A DNA stretch of 5,759 nucleotides, taken from NCBI GenBank assembly GCA_003506745.1, contig DNYQ01000146.1, positions 1 to 5,759 on the forward strand. The letters run 5' to 3'. Shown here piece after piece: positions 1 to 5,759 of this stretch; within the stretch, counting starts at the first letter, position 1; each line of letters begins with the position of its first letter. The notes under the pieces are model-generated. The model was not told where the DNA came from and made no database searches. It saw nothing but the letters and a program-made list of their open reading frames with translations. This stretch comes from Syntrophaceae bacterium (lineage in GTDB: Bacteria > Desulfobacterota > Syntrophia > Syntrophales > Smithellaceae). The translations under genes and the position numbers were made by a program.

Positions 1-294
1 GTTCTGAACCGGATTTTCGCCGTGATTCAGCGGGAAGCCCTGTGGATGCTTGAAATGGGCGTGGCCTCTTTCGAAGACATCGACAAGGCCTGTGTTTACG
101 GCGCCGGCCATCCGATGGGCCCCTTCCGTCTCAACGATCTGACCGGCATCGATCTGACCTACGACATCTGCATGAGTCATTTCCTGGAGTCCGGCAATCC
201 GGCCGACCTGCCCAGCCCCAGCGTTGTCAAGAGATTTACCGAAGGCAAATACGGACAGAAGACTGGCGAAGGCTGGTACAGCTACAAGAAATAA
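1..294 (+). CDS. 3-hydroxybutyryl-CoA / 3-hydroxyacyl-CoA dehydrogenase, C-terminal part (5' end outside window)
   Basis: This is the end of an open frame that enters from the left edge; 97 codons are visible before the TAA at 292-294. The residues match the all-alpha C-terminal domain of the 3-hydroxyacyl-CoA dehydrogenase family. They include VLNRI at the very start, then a helix with an REALWMLEMGVAS motif, EDID, the signature GHPMGPF (visible residues about 37-43), and the closing GKYGQKTGEGWYSY. The family oxidises (S)-3-hydroxyacyl-CoA to 3-oxoacyl-CoA with NAD, in the cytoplasm, in beta-oxidation or butyrate-type metabolism. The missing upstream part should carry the NAD-binding Rossmann fold and the catalytic His-Glu pair. 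The short, stand-alone C-terminus fits the roughly 280-residue hbd type better than a multidomain FadB, but this cannot be proved from the fragment. The gene converges on the minus-strand lpd-cupin operon. No plus-strand terminator with a good T-run follows it, though the hairpin at 326-360 might serve both directions. Confidence 0.9.
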   Translation, partial: VLNRIFAVIQREALWMLEMGVASFEDIDKACVYGAGHPMGPFRLNDLTGIDLTYDICMSHFLESGNPADLPSPSVVKRFTEGKYGQKTGEGWYSYKK

Positions 295-319
295 ACTGCC
301 GCGTACGCACAAGTACGGA

Positions 320-360
320 TAAAAAAAGACGCCCTGAAGTTGAAAAATTTCGGGCGTCTT
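320..360 (-). terminator. Rho-independent terminator of the lpd-cupin operon
   Basis: AAGACGCCC (326-334) and GGGCGTCTT (352-360) form a perfect 9-bp stem. After one T/C mismatch the stem can extend by about three more pairs, leaving a loop of about nine bases. Read on the minus strand, the stem runs straight into a run of seven Ts (complement of 321-327), the classic intrinsic terminator form. It begins 18 bases past the cupin stop codon. On the plus strand the following bases (CATTCTTCAC) are only weakly T-rich, so termination of the left-hand dehydrogenase gene here is possible but less certain. Confidence 0.85.
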
Positions 361-377
361 CATTCTTCACGCCTCTT

Positions 378-728
378 TCACAACTCCGGAACACCGGAAG
401 GGATGAGGCAGGCAAAGACCAGGCGCTCCCTGCCCGGATTGCGGATTTGATGTTCTTCACCGGACGGCACAAACAAAACCGTCCCGGGTTTGACCGGGCG
501 CCATTGGCCGTTGCCGTAGGCTTCACCAACGCCGGCATGGACGAAGATTTCATGTTCCCAGGCATGCGCGTGTTTCGGTGAATACCCTCCCGGCATGATC
601 TCGAAAATTCGCATGCAAAAATGATCGGCTCCATCCTTTTTCCCGATGACGACACGGGCGGCGACCGCCTTTGCCTGATCATTGTCTATCAGCGTTGGGG
701 CAACAGATGCGTAATCCATGATTTTCAT
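378..728 (-). CDS. Small single-domain cupin protein, function unknown
   Basis: The protein has 116 residues and is essentially one cupin beta-barrel. Cupin motif 1 is visible at about 47-66, with H53, H55 and E60 in the metal-ligand positions (HAHAWEHE). Motif 2 at 82-97 fits the consensus exactly: G82, P88, G90, H93 and N97. The four usual metal ligands (two His, one Glu, one His) are therefore all present, so a metal-bound barrel is likely. Such small cupins include isomerases, dioxygenases and sugar- or ligand-binding proteins, and the sequence alone does not say which. There is no signal peptide or membrane segment, so it is probably cytoplasmic. The ATG at 728 is preceded by AAGGAG at 6-nt spacing; a second ATG three codons later has a poorer spacing. 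The gene starts 21 nt after the lpd-like stop and is followed by a strong terminator, so it is the last gene of a two-gene operon. A functional link to the flavoprotein is inferred from position only. Confidence 0.88.
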   Translation of the reverse strand: MKIMDYASVAPTLIDNDQAKAVAARVVIGKKDGADHFCMRIFEIMPGGYSPKHAHAWEHEIFVHAGVGEAYGNGQWRPVKPGTVLFVPSGEEHQIRNPGRERLVFACLIPSGVPEL

Positions 729-749
729 GATTTTCTCCTTTTTTTCATT

Positions 750-2108
750 TCAGCCCGCAAGCGGCGCAAATATTTCGCTGAGCGTCGGGTGCGGGATGAC
801 CCAGGCACGCAGTTCCTTTTGGGTCAGTCCGCCGGACACCGCCAGGGCCATGGGCGCTATGAGGTCGGCGGCATGGTCGCCGGCGATGACCGCTCCGATA
901 ATTTTGTCCTGATGGGAAACGACCTTGGCAAAACCCTGCCCCATCAATTCGGCCCGGGCAATGATGTTGGCGCTGTATGCGGATTTCATGATTTCGATTT
1001 TCAGGCCTTCCTCCCGGGCTCGCCTCTCAGTATAACCGACTCGCGCAATCTGCGGATGACTGTAAACAACAGACGGAATAAAATTTTCGTTGCAGATATA
1101 ATCGCCGCCGCCGAACATGCTTTCCGCGGCAACTTTGCCCTGCAGGGCTGCGCGGTGCGCAAGCATCATGCCGCCGGTTACATCACCCACGGCATAAACA
1201 CCCTTTACGCTCGTCATCATATTCTTATCCACCCTGATGCCGGCGCCGGTATAATCAATCCCTGTTTTAGTTAACTGTTCCTGATACAAAAGCGGTTTCC
1301 GGCCCGTGCAAAGCAAGGCGCATTCCGCACGTAATTCCATGTATTTATTGACTTTTTGTGATTTCATCCCCACGCCGTCGTCCGACTCCCTGAGGCTGAC
1401 AAGTTTAGTCGATGTATGAACGTCAACTCCCAGACGGGTCAGCTCCTGATTGAGAAAATCCGCCGCCTCTTCATCTTCCTGAGGCAAAATACGGTCCAGC
1501 AGTTCCACCAGGATCACCTTGACGCCGAGTTCGGCAAATACCGTGGCATATTCAACCCCGATGAAACTGCCGCCGACAACAATCATGGAGGCGGGAAGGC
1601 CGGTCATGCCGAGGATATCATCCGAGGTAAGGATGCGCCCGGAAACCTGGATGTCGGGCAAAATTTGCGGCTGCGCCCCCCAGGCAAGGAGGATGTTATC
1701 CGTCGTTACGACCTGACTTTCACCGGAGGGACTCGTGTATCGCACTTCATGCGGCGAGAGTATTTCACCGCTGCCCTGCCTGGTTTCGACTTGCGCATCG
1801 ACCAGTAATTTGTGCGCACCCAGAGCGGCGACTTTAACGATCTGCTCGCGATGCTTTTTCATGGCTCCGAAATCAACAGCACTGCCGGCAATGCTGACGC
1901 CCAGGCGTTTGAGTTTTTTTAAATCCGTATAAAATTTGCTGCACGCAAGCAGCGCCTTGGTGGGGATGCAGCCCCGGTGCGTACAGGTGCCTCCCCAGCC
2001 GTCTTTTTCAATGATGAGAACCCTTTTTTGTTTTGCCGCGGCCTTTTCAGCCGCCGCCAATCCTCCCGGCCCGCCGCCCACAACAATCAAATCATATTTA
2101 TCGGACAT
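750..2108 (-). CDS. Dihydrolipoyl dehydrogenase-like FAD/NAD-dependent disulfide oxidoreductase
   Basis: The protein has 452 residues, slightly under the usual 460-475. The FAD-binding motif GGGPGG is at 11-16. The redox-active cysteines are C42 and C47 in GGTCTHRGCIPTK. The NAD-binding motif GGSFIGVE is at 179-186, with E202 ending the next strand as expected for NAD preference. The second FAD motif, VYAVGD, has D309. A dimerisation domain (SHPQIARVGYTE) follows, and HPTLSE near the C-terminus supplies H440 and E445, the catalytic pair of true lipoamide dehydrogenases. The family reoxidises dihydrolipoamide in 2-oxoacid dehydrogenase or glycine cleavage complexes. No E1, E2, GcvH or lipoyl domain is in the window, so its partner is unknown, and a related reductase role is possible. 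Two local oddities are AWGA where ATGS is usual (142-145) and GGS in place of GGG at 179-181. The frame extends 13 codons upstream to an ATG at 2147, but the start at 2108 has AAGGAGG at 8-nt spacing and leaves the normal short N-terminus. It is the first gene of an operon with the cupin. Confidence 0.92.
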   Translation of the reverse strand: MSDKYDLIVVGGGPGGLAAAEKAAAKQKRVLIIEKDGWGGTCTHRGCIPTKALLACSKFYTDLKKLKRLGVSIAGSAVDFGAMKKHREQIVKVAALGAHKLLVDAQVETRQGSGEILSPHEVRYTSPSGESQVVTTDNILLAWGAQPQILPDIQVSGRILTSDDILGMTGLPASMIVVGGSFIGVEYATVFAELGVKVILVELLDRILPQEDEEAADFLNQELTRLGVDVHTSTKLVSLRESDDGVGMKSQKVNKYMELRAECALLCTGRKPLLYQEQLTKTGIDYTGAGIRVDKNMMTSVKGVYAVGDVTGGMMLAHRAALQGKVAAESMFGGGDYICNENFIPSVVYSHPQIARVGYTERRAREEGLKIEIMKSAYSANIIARAELMGQGFAKVVSHQDKIIGAVIAGDHAADLIAPMALAVSGGLTQKELRAWVIPHPTLSEIFAPLAG

Positions 2109-2116
2109 GCCTGACG

Positions 2117-2123
2117 CCTCCTT
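2117..2123 (-). promoter_or_regulatory. Ribosome binding site fixing the lpd-like start
   Basis: The minus strand reads AAGGAGG, a near-perfect Shine-Dalgarno, ending 8 nt before the ATG at 2108. It lies inside the longer possible reading frame that begins at 2147, so it argues for the internal start. Confidence 0.8.
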
Positions 2124-2131
2124 GATGACAA

Positions 2132-2160
2132 AGATTAACACAGGCATTTCGGCCAGGCAA
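2132..2160 (-). promoter_or_regulatory. Candidate promoter of the lpd-cupin operon
   Basis: On the minus strand TTGCCT (2155-2160) and TAATCT (2132-2137) are separated by 17 bases and lie just upstream of the lpd-like ribosome binding site. The -35 matches the sigma-70 consensus at four of six positions, but the -10 at only three of six, so this is tentative. The -35 and spacer overlap the inverted repeat at 2141-2175, where a bound protein would block the promoter. Confidence 0.3.
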
Positions 2161-2180
2161 AGGAAAAAATGCCTGCCGAA
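2141..2180. repeat. Inverted repeat with two alternative foldings in the divergent intergenic region (possible operator)
   Basis: CAGGCATTT (2141-2149) and AAATGCCTG (2167-2175) form a perfect 9-bp inverted repeat around a 17-base spacer. CAGGCA is repeated directly at 2154-2159. That second copy lets the same right arm fold differently: 2148-2159 with 2170-2180 gives 11 pairs, one bulged base and a 10-base A-rich loop. No T-run follows on either strand, so it is not an intrinsic terminator. Its place between two divergent genes, overlapping the candidate lpd promoter, fits an operator; this is inference. Confidence 0.5.
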
Positions 2181-2209
2181 TTGAAACTTGTCTTACCGGA
2201 TAATATCTG
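2181..2209 (+). promoter_or_regulatory. Candidate promoter of the xseA-xseB-ispA-dxs operon
   Basis: TTGAAA (2181-2186) is followed after 17 bases by TATCTG (2204-2209), which would give a short leader before the xseA start at 2236. A better-looking -10, TAATAT (2201-2206), lies only 14 bases from the same -35. The region is AT-rich compared with its surroundings. This is weak, consensus-only evidence. Confidence 0.3.
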
Positions 2210-2235
2210 GTAGTTCATCGCTTTAGGATGGGGAA

Positions 2236-3567
2236 ATGAAAGATATTCTAACCGTTTCACAACTGAACGATCATATTAAAACCTTCCTGGAGGAAACCTT
2301 CGGCTTGCTCTGGGTGGAAGGTGAAGTGTCCAACTTGCGCCGCCCCCAGTCCGGACACGTCTATTTCACGCTGAAAGACGACAAAAGCCAGATCCGGGCG
2401 GTTTATTTTCGCCAATACGGCTATCGGGCGGTGAAGTTTGATCTGGAAGACGGCATGAAAATTTTGTGCCGGGCGCGGCTCAGCGCTTATCCGCCCCGCG
2501 GCGAATACCAGCTCATCGTGGAATCGGCCGAACCGCGGGGGACGGGCGCGCTGCAAAAAGCATTTGAGCAGCTCAAGGCCCGGCTTGCCGCCGAAGGACT
2601 GTTCGACGAATCCCGTAAAAAAGCCCTGCCGTTTCTGCCCGGCTGCATCGGCGTGGTCACGTCGCCGACAGGCGCGGTCATCCGGGATATTTTAAACATC
2701 ACCCGCCGGCGCTTTCCTTCCGTGGATATTCTGATCGCCCCTGCGCGGGTGCAGGGAAACGATGCGGCCGCAAAAATCATTGCCGCCCTGAATCATCTTC
2801 AGGCTTCAGGCAAGGCGGATATCATCATCATAGCGCGGGGCGGCGGTTCGCTGGAGGATCTTGCCCCTTTCAACGATGAAGCGCTGGCCAGAGCCATTTT
2901 TCAATCGTCCGTCCCCATTGTTTCGGCTGTCGGCCACGAAACCGACTTTACCATTTGTGATTTTGTGGCGGACCTGCGCGCGCCCACCCCATCCGCGGCG
3001 GCGGAACTGGTCATTCCGCTTCGATCCGAACTGCAAAACCGTCTTTATAACCTGATGCGGCGTCTGGCGGCCGCCCAGAACCGTCATCTTGGCGATCAAA
3101 AAGAACATCTCGCTTCGCTTATGGCCCGCTTTAAAGATCCGCGGCGCTTTCTGTTTGATTTTTCAATGGCGCTGGACGATCTTCGCGAAAGGCTGGAGCG
3201 CGCGATTGAACAAAGAACGCAGACGATAAAGACCAGACTGCAGCATCTGGAAACGACCCTGCAAAACCAGAATCCGCAAAGGCAGATTCGGGAAAAAAGA
3301 ATGATGCTCGACCATTTTAAAAAAGACATCCTGAACGGCTGGAATCGGTATTTCAGTGAGCGCCGCGAGCGGCTGGAAAAGCATGCTTCTCTCATTTCTT
3401 CCTTAAGTCCGCTGTCCGTATTGCAGCGGGGCTACAGCATCACGCGCCGGTTACCGGATGGAGAAATTGTCCGCCGGGCGCAGGGGTTGACTTTGGAGGA
3501 AAGAGTCAGTATTCAACTGGCCTCCGGCGGCTTTGAGGCACGGGTGGAGAAAATACGGGGAGAGTAA
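2236..3567 (+). CDS. xseA: Exodeoxyribonuclease VII large subunit
   Basis: The protein has 443 residues, close to the 456 of the E. coli enzyme. Exonuclease VII degrades single-stranded DNA from both ends in the cytoplasm and acts in repair; the large subunit carries the active site and binds several XseB chains. The N-terminal OB-fold, about residues 4-100, binds DNA (WVEGEVSNLRRPQSGHVYFTLKD). The catalytic domain follows with its family motifs: VTSPTGAVIRD at 141-151, ARGGGSLEDLAPFND at 200-214, VGHETDFT at 232-239, and D246 with R248-APTPSAAAE through 257. Residues about 262-385 are rich in charged heptads and should form the long coiled coil that holds XseB. The C-terminal LSPLSVLQRGYSI at 390-402 is also typical. 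The ATG at 2236 is preceded by AGGA at 7-nt spacing. It is the first gene of the plus-strand operon and diverges from the lpd-like gene. All key residues appear intact. Confidence 0.97.
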   Translation: MKDILTVSQLNDHIKTFLEETFGLLWVEGEVSNLRRPQSGHVYFTLKDDKSQIRAVYFRQYGYRAVKFDLEDGMKILCRARLSAYPPRGEYQLIVESAEPRGTGALQKAFEQLKARLAAEGLFDESRKKALPFLPGCIGVVTSPTGAVIRDILNITRRRFPSVDILIAPARVQGNDAAAKIIAALNHLQASGKADIIIIARGGGSLEDLAPFNDEALARAIFQSSVPIVSAVGHETDFTICDFVADLRAPTPSAAAELVIPLRSELQNRLYNLMRRLAAAQNRHLGDQKEHLASLMARFKDPRRFLFDFSMALDDLRERLERAIEQRTQTIKTRLQHLETTLQNQNPQRQIREKRMMLDHFKKDILNGWNRYFSERRERLEKHASLISSLSPLSVLQRGYSITRRLPDGEIVRRAQGLTLEERVSIQLASGGFEARVEKIRGE

Positions 3568-3570
3568 AAT

Positions 3571-3605
3571 AGCTCATGGCTCATGGCCTATAGCGGATAG
3601 CTCAG
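3571..3605. repeat. Five degenerate 7-nt tandem repeats between xseA and xseB
   Basis: The gap holds five consecutive 7-mers: AGCTCAT, GGCTCAT, GGCCTAT, AGCGGAT and AGCTCAG (rough consensus RGCTCAT). The first two differ at one base; the third and fourth are more diverged. The array begins 3 bases after the xseA stop and ends 15 bases before the xseB ribosome binding site. It is noncoding and accounts for more than half of the unusually long 65-nt gap in an otherwise tight operon. Confidence 0.6.
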
Positions 3606-3632
3606 TCAAACAAATATACGGGAGTAAAAGCA

Positions 3633-3869
3633 ATGGCGAAAGAAAAGTTTGAAGACGCGCTGGAAAAGCTGGAAAAAATCGTCAGGGAGATGGAGGCGGG
3701 TGACCTGCCGCTGGATTCGGCGCTGAAGTCTTTTGAAGAAGGCATCCGGTTGATTCGTTTCTGTTCGGCCAAACTCGATGAAACCCAGCGCCGCGTCGAG
3801 CTGCTGCTGGAAAAGGAAAATGCTCTGCAAATAAAACCCTTTCAGGATGAAGACGTTGATGAACCATGA
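3633..3869 (+). CDS. xseB: Exodeoxyribonuclease VII small subunit
   Basis: The protein has 78 residues (80 in E. coli). It shows the whole family pattern: FEDALEKLEKIVREMEAGDLPL at the N-terminus, then SALKSFEEGIRLIRFCSAKLDE and RRVELLLE. It is a two-helix hairpin with heptad-like leucines, followed by an acidic tail. It has no catalytic residues of its own. Several copies wrap around the coiled coil of XseA to form active exonuclease VII. GGGAG lies 8 nt before the ATG. Its last codons overlap the ispA start, which suggests translational coupling. The neighbouring xseA supplies its partner, so both subunits come from one transcript. Confidence 0.96.
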   Translation: MAKEKFEDALEKLEKIVREMEAGDLPLDSALKSFEEGIRLIRFCSAKLDETQRRVELLLEKENALQIKPFQDEDVDEP

Positions 3870-4758
3870 TGATTTTCTGGAGGCCTATTTAAAGGACCGG
3901 AAGAAAATTGTAGAAGAAGCCCTCGAACGCTACCTTCCGGGCAAAGACCACGAACCGCGGGAACTGCACGGAGCCATGCATTACAGTGTCTTCGCGGGCG
4001 GCAAAAGAATCCGGCCGATTCTTTGTCTGGCGGCGGCGGAAGCGTGCGGCGGCGATATGGCGCCGGCCATGCCGGTGGCCTGCGCGCTGGAATTGATTCA
4101 CACCTATTCCCTGATCCATGACGATCTGCCGGCCATGGATAATGATGATTTTCGCCGGGGGAAACCCACCAGCCATAAGGTTTTCGGCGAAGCGGCGGCG
4201 ATTCTCGCGGGAGACGCGCTTTTGACGGAAGCCTTCGTGCTTTTGTCCCGCGCTGAAAAAGTCCGTCTGGCGGCGGAGCGTCGCCTGGCCGTCATTCAGG
4301 AAATTGCCCAGGCCGCAGGCATAGCGGGCATGGTCGGCGGACAGGCGCTGGATATCCGGACGGAAAAAAATGACCAGAATATCGCGGGACTCACGGAAAC
4401 ACACCGGCGTAAAACCGGGGCGCTCATTATGGCGGCGGTCAAATCCGGCGCAATGATCGCGGGCGCAAGCGACGAAAAAATTTCGGCGCTGAGCGTTTAC
4501 GCAAGCCACATCGGCATCGCTTTTCAGATCGCCGACGACATTCTCAACGTGGAAGGCGACGAAAGTCTCATGGGGAAAAAAACCGGCAGCGACGCCGTCC
4601 TGGGCAAAGTCACCTATGCGTCGCTTCTGGGCCTCGATGCGGCAAAAGTCAAACTGGCCCAACATATCGAGGCGGCGATTGCCGGCATTGCGGCATTTGA
4701 TTCGCGCGCTCTGCCGCTGCGCGTCATCGCCCGTTATATTATGGAAAGAAAGTCTTAA
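3859..4758 (+). CDS. ispA: Polyprenyl (farnesyl/geranylgeranyl) diphosphate synthase
   Basis: From the ATG at 3859 the protein is 299 residues, the same as E. coli IspA. It joins isopentenyl diphosphate to allylic diphosphates to give farnesyl or geranylgeranyl diphosphate, in the cytoplasm. Visible motifs are GGKRIRP at 47-53 (diphosphate binding), the first Asp-rich motif DDLPAMD at 88-94 in its extended bacterial form, RRGKP at 99-103, HRRKTG at 182-187, and the second Asp-rich motif DDILN at 226-230. Its last position is Asn instead of the usual Asp. GKVTY at 249-253 is also conserved. Chain length cannot be read with certainty, but the two-residue insertion in the first Asp-rich motif is typical of bacterial C15/C20 enzymes. 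An alternative ATG lies four codons upstream at 3847 but has only a CAGG touching it. The 3859 start has AGGA at 11-nt spacing and the more normal N-terminus. The gene overlaps the end of xseB by 11 nt, and dxs follows 16 nt after its stop. Confidence 0.95.
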   Translation: MNHDDFLEAYLKDRKKIVEEALERYLPGKDHEPRELHGAMHYSVFAGGKRIRPILCLAAAEACGGDMAPAMPVACALELIHTYSLIHDDLPAMDNDDFRRGKPTSHKVFGEAAAILAGDALLTEAFVLLSRAEKVRLAAERRLAVIQEIAQAAGIAGMVGGQALDIRTEKNDQNIAGLTETHRRKTGALIMAAVKSGAMIAGASDEKISALSVYASHIGIAFQIADDILNVEGDESLMGKKTGSDAVLGKVTYASLLGLDAAKVKLAQHIEAAIAGIAAFDSRALPLRVIARYIMERKS

Positions 4759-4774
4759 AGGTAGATAAAGTCCC

Positions 4775-5759
4775 ATGAAACCCATAGAAATCGTCGATTA
4801 CAGCGTGCTTACGAACGTCAACGACCCCGCGGATCTTCGCCGACTGAGCCTTGCTGAACTCAATAAACTGGCCGAGGAAATCCGCCGGCTGATCATCAAC
4901 ACGGTCGCGTCCACCGGCGGTCACCTGGCCTCGTCGCTGGGCACCGTGGAACTGACACTGGCCCTGCATTTTGTTTTCAACACGCCGGAAGATAAACTGA
5001 TCTGGGATGTCGGCCATCAGGCCTATGCGCACAAGATTGTCACCGGCCGCAAGAACAAGTTTTCCACCCTGCGGACGCGGGGCGGTCTCAGCGGATTTCC
5101 CAAACGGGAGGAAAGCGTCTATGACACCTTCAATGTCGGGCACAGCGGAACCTCCATCGCCGCGGCAACAGCGTTTGCCGAAGCCCAGTGCCTGAAAGAC
5201 GAACACCATAAAATCATCGCGGTGATCGGCGACGGCTCTCTGACCACCGGCATGGCGTTTGAAGGATTGAACTGGTCGGGTGCCCGCGACAAAGATTTGA
5301 TCATTGTTTTAAATGATAATGAAATGTCCATCTCGCCCAACGTCGGCGCCCTCTCGTCCTATTTAAACAGAATTATGATCGGCGACCGGGTCACCAAATT
5401 TAAAAGTGAGCTGAAAAATTTTCTCAAAAGCCTTCCCGGCATCGGCGGACAGATTTTAAAGTTTTCCCAGCAAATCGAAGAATCCGTTAAAACCTTTGTT
5501 GTTCCCGGCGCGTTGTTTGAAGAGCTGGGTTTCACGTATGTCGGGCCGCTGGAAGGGCACCGCCTGGACTACCTCATCAAAAATTTTGAAAACGTCAAAA
5601 AGTTAAAAGGTCCGGTGCTGGTGCACGTCATCACGCAAAAAGGCCGGGGCTACAAATTCGCGGAAGAAAATTCGCCGACCTATCACGGCATCGCGCCCTT
5701 TGACGTGGAGACCGGACAAACGATCCCCTCGGCCGGCACCGCGCCTTCCTACACGGAGA
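4775..5759 (+). CDS. dxs: 1-deoxy-D-xylulose-5-phosphate synthase, N-terminal part (3' end outside window)
   Basis: The first 328 codons are visible, about half of the usual 620-640 residues; the frame runs open off the right edge. The enzyme condenses pyruvate with glyceraldehyde 3-phosphate using thiamine diphosphate, the entry step of the MEP isoprenoid pathway. The N-terminal thiamine-diphosphate domain is clear. TGGHLASSLG contains the conserved H50, followed by WDVGHQAYAHKI (78-88), GGLSGFPKR (103-111), and VGHSGTSIAAA (121-131). The metal/thiamine motif starts at GDG 152-154 and ends at NDN 180-182, with EMSISPNVGALS after it. GPLEGH (257-262) and the linker motif TQKGRGY (287-293) lead to YHGI at 303-306. 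The ATG at 4775 gives an N-terminus about eight residues longer than many homologues. Its ribosome binding site is weak: only AAAGG about a dozen bases upstream, so translation may depend on coupling to ispA. It is the last visible gene of the operon, and its pathway supplies IspA's substrates. Confidence 0.96.
   Translation, partial: MKPIEIVDYSVLTNVNDPADLRRLSLAELNKLAEEIRRLIINTVASTGGHLASSLGTVELTLALHFVFNTPEDKLIWDVGHQAYAHKIVTGRKNKFSTLRTRGGLSGFPKREESVYDTFNVGHSGTSIAAATAFAEAQCLKDEHHKIIAVIGDGSLTTGMAFEGLNWSGARDKDLIIVLNDNEMSISPNVGALSSYLNRIMIGDRVTKFKSELKNFLKSLPGIGGQILKFSQQIEESVKTFVVPGALFEELGFTYVGPLEGHRLDYLIKNFENVKKLKGPVLVHVITQKGRGYKFAEENSPTYHGIAPFDVETGQTIPSAGTAPSYTE

Noticed and set aside
299..318. 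Short inverted repeat CGTAC / GTACG just after the dehydrogenase stop
   Set aside because: The stem is only 5 bp, and on the plus strand it is followed by As, not Ts, so it is not a convincing terminator for the left-hand gene.
621..1274. A 217-codon plus-strand open frame across the cupin and lpd-like genes
   Set aside because: It lies opposite two well-supported minus-strand genes and spans their junction. It has no good ribosome binding site and its residues match no family I recognise.
2109..2147. A 13-codon N-terminal extension of the lpd-like protein starting at 2147
   Set aside because: The strong AAGGAGG at 2117-2123 sits within it and points to the ATG at 2108. The extension would also add residues ahead of the normal FAD-binding strand.
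3889..4785. A 298-codon open frame on the minus strand opposite ispA
   Set aside because: It is the antisense shadow of ispA. The translation is rich in Arg, His, Phe and Gly without any recognisable domain, and the plus strand carries an intact, motif-complete IspA. Long antisense frames are expected with this GC-biased codon use.
4739..5209. A 156-codon minus-strand frame opposite the dxs start
   Set aside because: It is complementary to the conserved thiamine-diphosphate domain of Dxs and shows no domain of its own.
5225..5320. Unusual-looking GDGSLTTGMAFEGLN in Dxs compared with the common GDGAMT form
   Set aside because: The essential GDG and NDN residues are intact and spaced normally. 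The variation lies within what I would expect for the family, so it is not reported as a finding.

Overview
The window looks like ordinary chromosomal DNA from an anaerobic, moderately GC-rich bacterium. The best guess is a deltaproteobacterium (Desulfobacterota), possibly from the syntrophic, fatty-acid-oxidising groups. This rests on the gene order xseA-xseB-ispA-dxs, the protein sequence style, a 3-hydroxyacyl-CoA dehydrogenase next door, and a stand-alone dihydrolipoamide-dehydrogenase-like flavoprotein. The placement is an inference from pattern memory, not a computed phylogeny.

Layout. (1) Bases 1-294, plus strand: the last 97 codons of a 3-hydroxybutyryl/3-hydroxyacyl-CoA dehydrogenase. 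(2) Bases 320-360: a strong intrinsic terminator whose T-tract lies on the minus strand, in the gap between convergent genes. (3) Bases 378-2108, minus strand: a two-gene operon reading lpd-like flavoprotein, then a small single-domain cupin. The two genes are 21 nt apart and each has a clear Shine-Dalgarno site. (4) Bases 2109-2235: a divergent intergenic region with a perfect 9-bp inverted repeat, an overlapping alternative hairpin, and candidate promoters on both strands. (5) Bases 2236-5759, plus strand: xseA, xseB, ispA and the first 328 codons of dxs, tightly packed and probably one operon. The only loose joint is the 65-nt xseA-xseB gap, which holds five degenerate 7-nt tandem repeats.

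How the genes work together. XseA and XseB are the two subunits of exonuclease VII, which degrades single-stranded DNA. Dxs makes 1-deoxy-D-xylulose 5-phosphate, the first step of the MEP isoprenoid pathway. IspA condenses the C5 products of that pathway into farnesyl (or geranylgeranyl) diphosphate. Linkage of xseB to ispA and dxs is common in Proteobacteria. The minus-strand operon pairs a redox flavoprotein with a cupin of unknown role, and no E1, E2 or glycine-cleavage partner is visible. I found no mobile element, CRISPR array, RNA gene or clearly new system. The intergenic palindrome, the heptamer repeat and the orphan lpd-cupin pair are the parts most worth a second look.
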